Shown: in pieces, positions 61,401-64,000 of the stretch | How positions within the stretch are numbered: the first letter of the stretch is position 1 | Layout: the number at the start of each line of letters is the position of its first letter | NCBI GenBank assembly: GCA_037443705.1 | Contig: JBBINV010000010.1 | Location: 1-64,000 of the forward strand | DNA: 64,000 bases | Origin: 2-02-FULL-66-14 sp037443705 | Lineage (GTDB): Bacteria; Pseudomonadota; Gammaproteobacteria; Burkholderiales; SG8-39 | Direction of reading: 5' to 3' | The notes under the pieces: model-generated | What the model was told of the DNA's origin: nothing | Database searches by the model: none | What the model saw: the letters and a program-made list of their open reading frames with translations, nothing else | Position numbers and translations under genes: made by a program

Positions 61401-63834
61401 CTGGGTGGGATTCGCCGAGCACGACGAGGCAAAGACCGTAAGGCTCGCAGCGCATGCCGGCGCGGATCGAGAGTTCATCGAGAGCCTGAGGGTGACCTGG
61501 GCCGACGACGAGCACGGCCGGGGGGCGCTTGGCAGCGCCATCCGCACCGGCATGCCGGTGGCGGTGAACGACATTCTTAAAGACCCGCGCACGGTGCCCT
61601 GGCGCGAGCGGGCGCGCGCCTTCGGCTTCGGTTCCGTGATCGGGTTGCCGCTGAGGCGCGCGGGCGAGGCGTTCGGCGTGCTCGGCGTGTACGCCTCGAC
61701 AACCGGGGCGTTTCCCGAGACCGAGGCGGCGCTGCTCGCGGAGCTGGCGGACGACCTCGCCTACGGGATCGTGGCGTTGCGCACCGCGGCCGAGCAGGCG
61801 GCGCTGCACGAGAGCGCGAACGTCGGCATCACGTTCGTCCGGGACCGCACGATCCTGCGCTGCAATCCCGCCTTCGCGCGCCTGCTCGGCTACGAGCCGG
61901 CGCAGCTCATCGGCCAGCCGACCCGCGTGGTCTTCGCGAGCGACGAAGAGCACGAGTCGTTCGGCCGCGAAGGTTACACGAGGCTGCGGGAAGGCGGCGT
62001 CCACTCGGCGGACGTGAAGCACCGGCGCGCCGACGGCACGACTCTCTGGGTGAACGTGACGATGAGCGCGGTGGAACCGCGCGATCTCGCCAAGGGCGCC
62101 GTGGTGGTGGTGCAGGACATCGACCGCCGCAAGCGCGCCGAGCGCGCGCTGCGCCTCACGAACAGCGCGGTCGAGTCTTCCGCCAACGGCATCATGATCA
62201 CGGACTTCGGCGCGCCCGACAACCCGATCACGTACGTCAACCCGGCGTTCGAGCGCATCACCGGCTACCCGGCCGCCGAGGCCGTGGGGCGCAACGCGCG
62301 CTTCCTGCTCGGCGAGGACACCGGGCAGATCGGCGTCGCCGAAGTGCGCGCGGCGATCCGCGAGCGGCGCGAGTGCGCCACCGTCCTCAGGAACTACCGC
62401 AAGGACGGGAGCCTGTTCTGGAACGAGCTCGCGGTCTCGCCGGTGCGCGACGCCGACGGCAACGTGTCGCACTTCGTGGGCGTGATCAACGACATTACCG
62501 AGCGCAAGCGCTACGAAGAGGAGCTGGAGCGCCAGGCCAGCTACGACGCGCTCACCGGGCTTGCGAACCGCAACCTCGCCCGCGACCGCGTGGGACAGGC
62601 CATCGCCTACGCGGCGCGCTCGAACCGTGCCGTGGCGCTGCTGTTTCTCGACCTCGACCGCTTCAAGCGCATCAACGACAGCCTGGGGCACGCCTTCGGC
62701 GACGACCTTTTGCGCGCGGTGGCCGAGCGGGTGCGCCGCTGCGTGCGCGAGAACGACACGGTGGCGCGGCTCGGGGGCGACGAGTTCGTGATCGTGCTCT
62801 CGGACATGGCCCGGCCCGAGGACGCCGCGATGGTGGCGCGCAAGATCCTGCTCGCGGTGGCGCAGCCGCTCGCGCTCGCGGGCCGGGAAGTGAGCGTCTC
62901 GGCGAGCATCGGGGTGAGCCTGTACCCGAAGGACGGGGCCGATTACGACACGCTGCTCAGGAACGCCGACGTGGCGATGTACCAGGCGAAGGAGACGGGA
63001 CGCGACCGCTATCGCTTCTACACCGAAGACATGAACGCGCGGGCGCTGGAACGGCTTGACCTGGAGGCGGCGTTGCGCCGGGCGCTCGATCGCGGCGAGC
63101 TGCTGCTGCATTACCAGCCGCTGCTTGCGCTGGCGGGCGAGGCGGTGAGCGACGTCGAGGCGCTGGTGCGGTGGCGCGCGGGCGATCGGGGGCTGGTGTC
63201 GCCTGGCGAGTTCATTCCGCTCGCCGAGGAAACCGGCCTCATCGTCCCGATCGGCAAGTGGGTGCTGCGCGAGGCCTGTCGCCAGGCGAAGGCCTGGGCG
63301 GACGCGGGGTTCTCCGGCCTGCGGGTGGCGGTGAACCTCTCGGCGCGGCAGTTCCGCGAGCGGGGCCTTGCGCAGGTCGTGCGCGGCGCGCTGGAAGAGG
63401 CCGCGCTGCCGCCGGCGCTGCTCAAGCTCGAGATCACCGAAAGCACGGTGATGCACAACGCCGAAGAGGCGGCGGCGATCCTCGCCGAGCTGAAGGCGCT
63501 CGGCGTCGGAATCGCGGTGGACGATTTCGGCACCGGCTACTCGTCGCTTGCCTACCTCAGGCGCTTCCCGCTCGACCAGCTGAAGATCGACCGCTCGTTC
63601 GTGCGCGATGCGGTGCGCGAGGCAGAGGCCGCGGCGATCGTGCAGGGCATCCTCGGGCTCGCGAAGAACCTGCGGCTGGAGACCGTGGCCGAGGGCGTGG
63701 AGACCGTCGAGCAGCTCGAGTTCCTGAAGGCCGCGGGCTGCGACAAGATCCAGGGCTACCTCTTCAGCCCGGCGCTGCCTGCCGAGCAGCTGGCGGCGCT
63801 GCTGCGCCGGCACCGGGGCGAGCGCGTGCTATGA
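58402..63834 (+). CDS. Multi-sensor diguanylate cyclase/phosphodiesterase (PAS, GAF, GGDEF, EAL)
   Basis: 1,810 residues. A transmembrane helix (about 30-55), an extracytoplasmic sensor region (about 60-330) and a second helix (about 333-356) lead to PAS (373-480), GAF (487-656), PAS (661-776), two GAFs (780-956 and 958-1133), PAS (1134-1250), and a LOV-like PAS (1251-1373). Next come GGDEF (motif RLGGDEF at about 1455-1461) and EAL (EALVRW at about 1585; DDFGTGYSSLAYLRRFPLDQ later). Both output motifs are intact. The LOV-like domain has GRNARFL, with Ala replacing the photoactive Cys. A GTG at 58438 after AAGGAGGAG is an alternative start. Confidence 0.93.
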   Translation: MIVRAASARRRSVVEPAAASSDKVQGRLRRWVPLAAFVALALAIGGAGYLVYHRLTSEIKRERQAELAAVAALKSRQIASWVAQLRKNAEHAMRAPVFTVMLDRWLAAGRPEDEYKRMLDARLEDFHRIWGVRAVLLLDAQAGLLGNAGLRPEVTPFERGLVLGALAGGALAMSDLHWEGAEGESAIAFDLVAPLAVDGPEGKRRIGALLFKIDAAEQLFPLVEAWPAPSASAESFLVRVEGDEMVYLNELRHRRNTALRLRAPLETWELAGAAIIRRSGGSVEGVDYRGVPVLAAGEAVPGTAWHLVSKIDREEVYAPVRRLGQLLGVVVALFVAGAGVAVWLWWRGEQARFAATRARLELERGVLAERLDVLTRHANDIVILMDEDTRIVDANERALEAYGCSREELLGRSSRELRTPEAAADYERDVAQVDAHGGHVYETVHRRKDGTAFPVEISGRFIEVGGRRLRQSIIRDISVRKRAEARIQRLNRLYAALSQTNEAIVRIKDRDELFRAVCRIAVEMGGLRMAWVGLIDEAGGEVVPAAAAGASEHWFARIRPFRLRGSRRAPVEIALGEDRAYFCNDVLSELALAPIREALREEGFLAAASLPLRHGGRVVGALTLFAGEKDYFDETLTNLVAEMAADLSFALENFTKQAHLRKLSLAVEHSRAGVLITDAQGVIEYVNPALTEASGYAADELIGRTPSIFKSGNTPRDLYERLWATIRSGATWRGELQNRTKRGELIWEEEVISPVRDERGAITHFVAVREDVTESREAERRLWKLNRRLLLLSQCNDALLHASDERALLKRICEIIVDTGGYRMAWVGVAVDDEAKTVRPVASVGIEEGYLESLALTWSEADPRGGPCHAAICGLRVAVVNDIAADPDFAYWREAGLARGLRSAAAIPLGGHTGLRGALCVYSTEPGAFSDEEIALLAELAGNLTYGLAALQAAAGQRELNRSLRMLSLCNEALVRATDESGLLTSLCETIVKEGGYRMAWVGFAEHDEAKTVRLAAHAGADREFIESLRVTWADDEHGRGALGSAIRTGMPVAVNDILKDPRTVPWRERARAFGFGSVIGLPLRRAGEAFGVLGVYASTTGAFPETEAALLAELADDLAYGIVALRTAAEQAALHESANVGITFVRDRTILRCNPAFARLLGYEPAQLIGQPTRVVFASDEEHESFGREGYTRLREGGVHSADVKHRRADGTTLWVNVTMSAVEPRDLAKGAVVVVQDIDRRKRAERALRLTNSAVESSANGIMITDFGAPDNPITYVNPAFERITGYPAAEAVGRNARFLLGEDTGQIGVAEVRAAIRERRECATVLRNYRKDGSLFWNELAVSPVRDADGNVSHFVGVINDITERKRYEEELERQASYDALTGLANRNLARDRVGQAIAYAARSNRAVALLFLDLDRFKRINDSLGHAFGDDLLRAVAERVRRCVRENDTVARLGGDEFVIVLSDMARPEDAAMVARKILLAVAQPLALAGREVSVSASIGVSLYPKDGADYDTLLRNADVAMYQAKETGRDRYRFYTEDMNARALERLDLEAALRRALDRGELLLHYQPLLALAGEAVSDVEALVRWRAGDRGLVSPGEFIPLAEETGLIVPIGKWVLREACRQAKAWADAGFSGLRVAVNLSARQFRERGLAQVVRGALEEAALPPALLKLEITESTVMHNAEEAAAILAELKALGVGIAVDDFGTGYSSLAYLRRFPLDQLKIDRSFVRDAVREAEAAAIVQGILGLAKNLRLETVAEGVETVEQLEFLKAAGCDKIQGYLFSPALPAEQLAALLRRHRGERVL

Positions 63835-63858
63835 TTTCGCCACCCTGAAGGCACTTCG

Positions 63859-63886
63859 AAAGTGCGGCGCGGCCGCACTTTTTTTT
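63859..63886 (+). terminator. Rho-independent terminator after the GGDEF/EAL gene
   Basis: A perfect 10-bp stem (AAAGTGCGGC / GCCGCACTTT) with loop GCG, followed by a run of T at 63879-63886, 24 bases past the GGDEF/EAL stop and 22 before thrS. Confidence 0.9.
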
Positions 63887-63908
63887 GCCGTCCGGGCTCT
63901 CAGAAATC

Positions 63909-64000
63909 ATGCCGAACATCCGCCTGCCCGACGGCTCGGTGAAGCGCTTCCCCGGACCGGTCACGGTGGCCGAAGTGGCGCAATCCATCGGCGCGGGGCT
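63909..64000 (+). CDS. thrS: Threonyl-tRNA synthetase, N-terminal start (partial)
   Basis: The first 30 codons: MPNIRLPDGSVKRFPGPVTV then AEVAQSIGAGL, the opening of the N-terminal TGS domain of ThrS. The gene continues beyond the window. The ATG begins 22 bases after the T-tract terminator, so its promoter must lie within or just before the terminator region, or it depends on read-through. Identity is inferred from a short but characteristic start. Confidence 0.82.
   Translation, partial: MPNIRLPDGSVKRFPGPVTVAEVAQSIGAG

Noticed and set aside
57775..63813. A 2,012-codon open frame on the minus strand
   Set aside because: It lies antisense to the GGDEF/EAL gene, has Arg/His/Ala-rich composition without any domain, and is the expected consequence of GC-rich codon usage on the opposite strand.

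Overview
The window is a chromosomal segment of a very GC-rich Gram-negative bacterium, most likely a betaproteobacterium. The evidence is outer-membrane biogenesis (bamD, lolC/E-lolD), a phaC-phaA-phaB-phaR polyhydroxyalkanoate cluster, prfB-lysS with an RF2 frameshift site, recJ, comEC, ppk1-ppx, a mono-functional type RelA, and a tRNA-Val near thrS. That gene set and order are typical of Betaproteobacteria. The order within the class is not decidable from sequence alone. No rRNA, insertion sequence or CRISPR array is visible.

Layout. 1-5.0 kb: the end of a DinG/YoaA helicase, denD, divergent bamD and rluD, pgeF, and a ZIP metal transporter. 5.1-10.7 kb: the phaC-phaA-phaB-phaR storage-polymer operon running into rimO. 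10.7-16.1 kb, minus strand: DUF427 and EamA genes, lysS, prfB, and a three-gene unit (signal-peptide methyltransferase, cyclophilin-like, KTSC). 16.1-25.7 kb: an HtrA protease; then on the minus strand ppc, a DnaQ/GIY-YIG fusion, a phosphoglycerate-mutase-like gene, recJ and a DUF429 gene; then a small lipoprotein. 25.7-36.2 kb: a PNPOx-like gene, the lolC/E-lolD pair, a lower-GC patch (frameshifted small gene, DJ-1/PfpI gene, gene-poor stretch), tandem GFA genes, DUF2062, a DUF1538 membrane protein with two PII-like genes, comEC and dodecin. 36.2-42.3 kb: hydrolase, thioredoxin-fold and PNPOx-like genes, then an AtzG/AtzE-like amidase pair, DUF6781 and an ABC1/UbiB kinase. 42.3-46.3 kb, minus strand: inositol monophosphatase family, a 47-aa ORF, a nucleotidyltransferase, a MazF-type toxin pair, MtfA peptidase and an EamA transporter. 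46.3-54.4 kb: relA, a membrane protein, YceI, dgkA, ppk1, ppx and a collapsed sixA. 54.47-56.0 kb: tRNA-Val with a duplicated 3' half enclosing a 0.9-kb two-gene module, followed by a DUF4160/DUF2442 pair. 56.3-63.8 kb: a histidine kinase, an ANTAR regulator and a very large PAS/GAF/GGDEF/EAL protein. The window ends in the first codons of thrS.

Functional themes are carbon storage (PHA), polyphosphate and (p)ppGpp stress metabolism, envelope biogenesis, DNA repair and uptake, and nucleotide-based signalling (PII-like, ppGpp, c-di-GMP). Accessory DNA is concentrated at 28.2-30.6, 43.1-44.6 and 54.5-56.1 kb. The most interesting element is the tRNA-Val micro-island, where a 45-bp perfect repeat of the tRNA 3' half brackets a nucleotidyltransferase/small-partner pair without any integrase. 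Next are the DUF1538-PII-PII operon and the nested minus-strand toxin/nucleotidyltransferase cluster.
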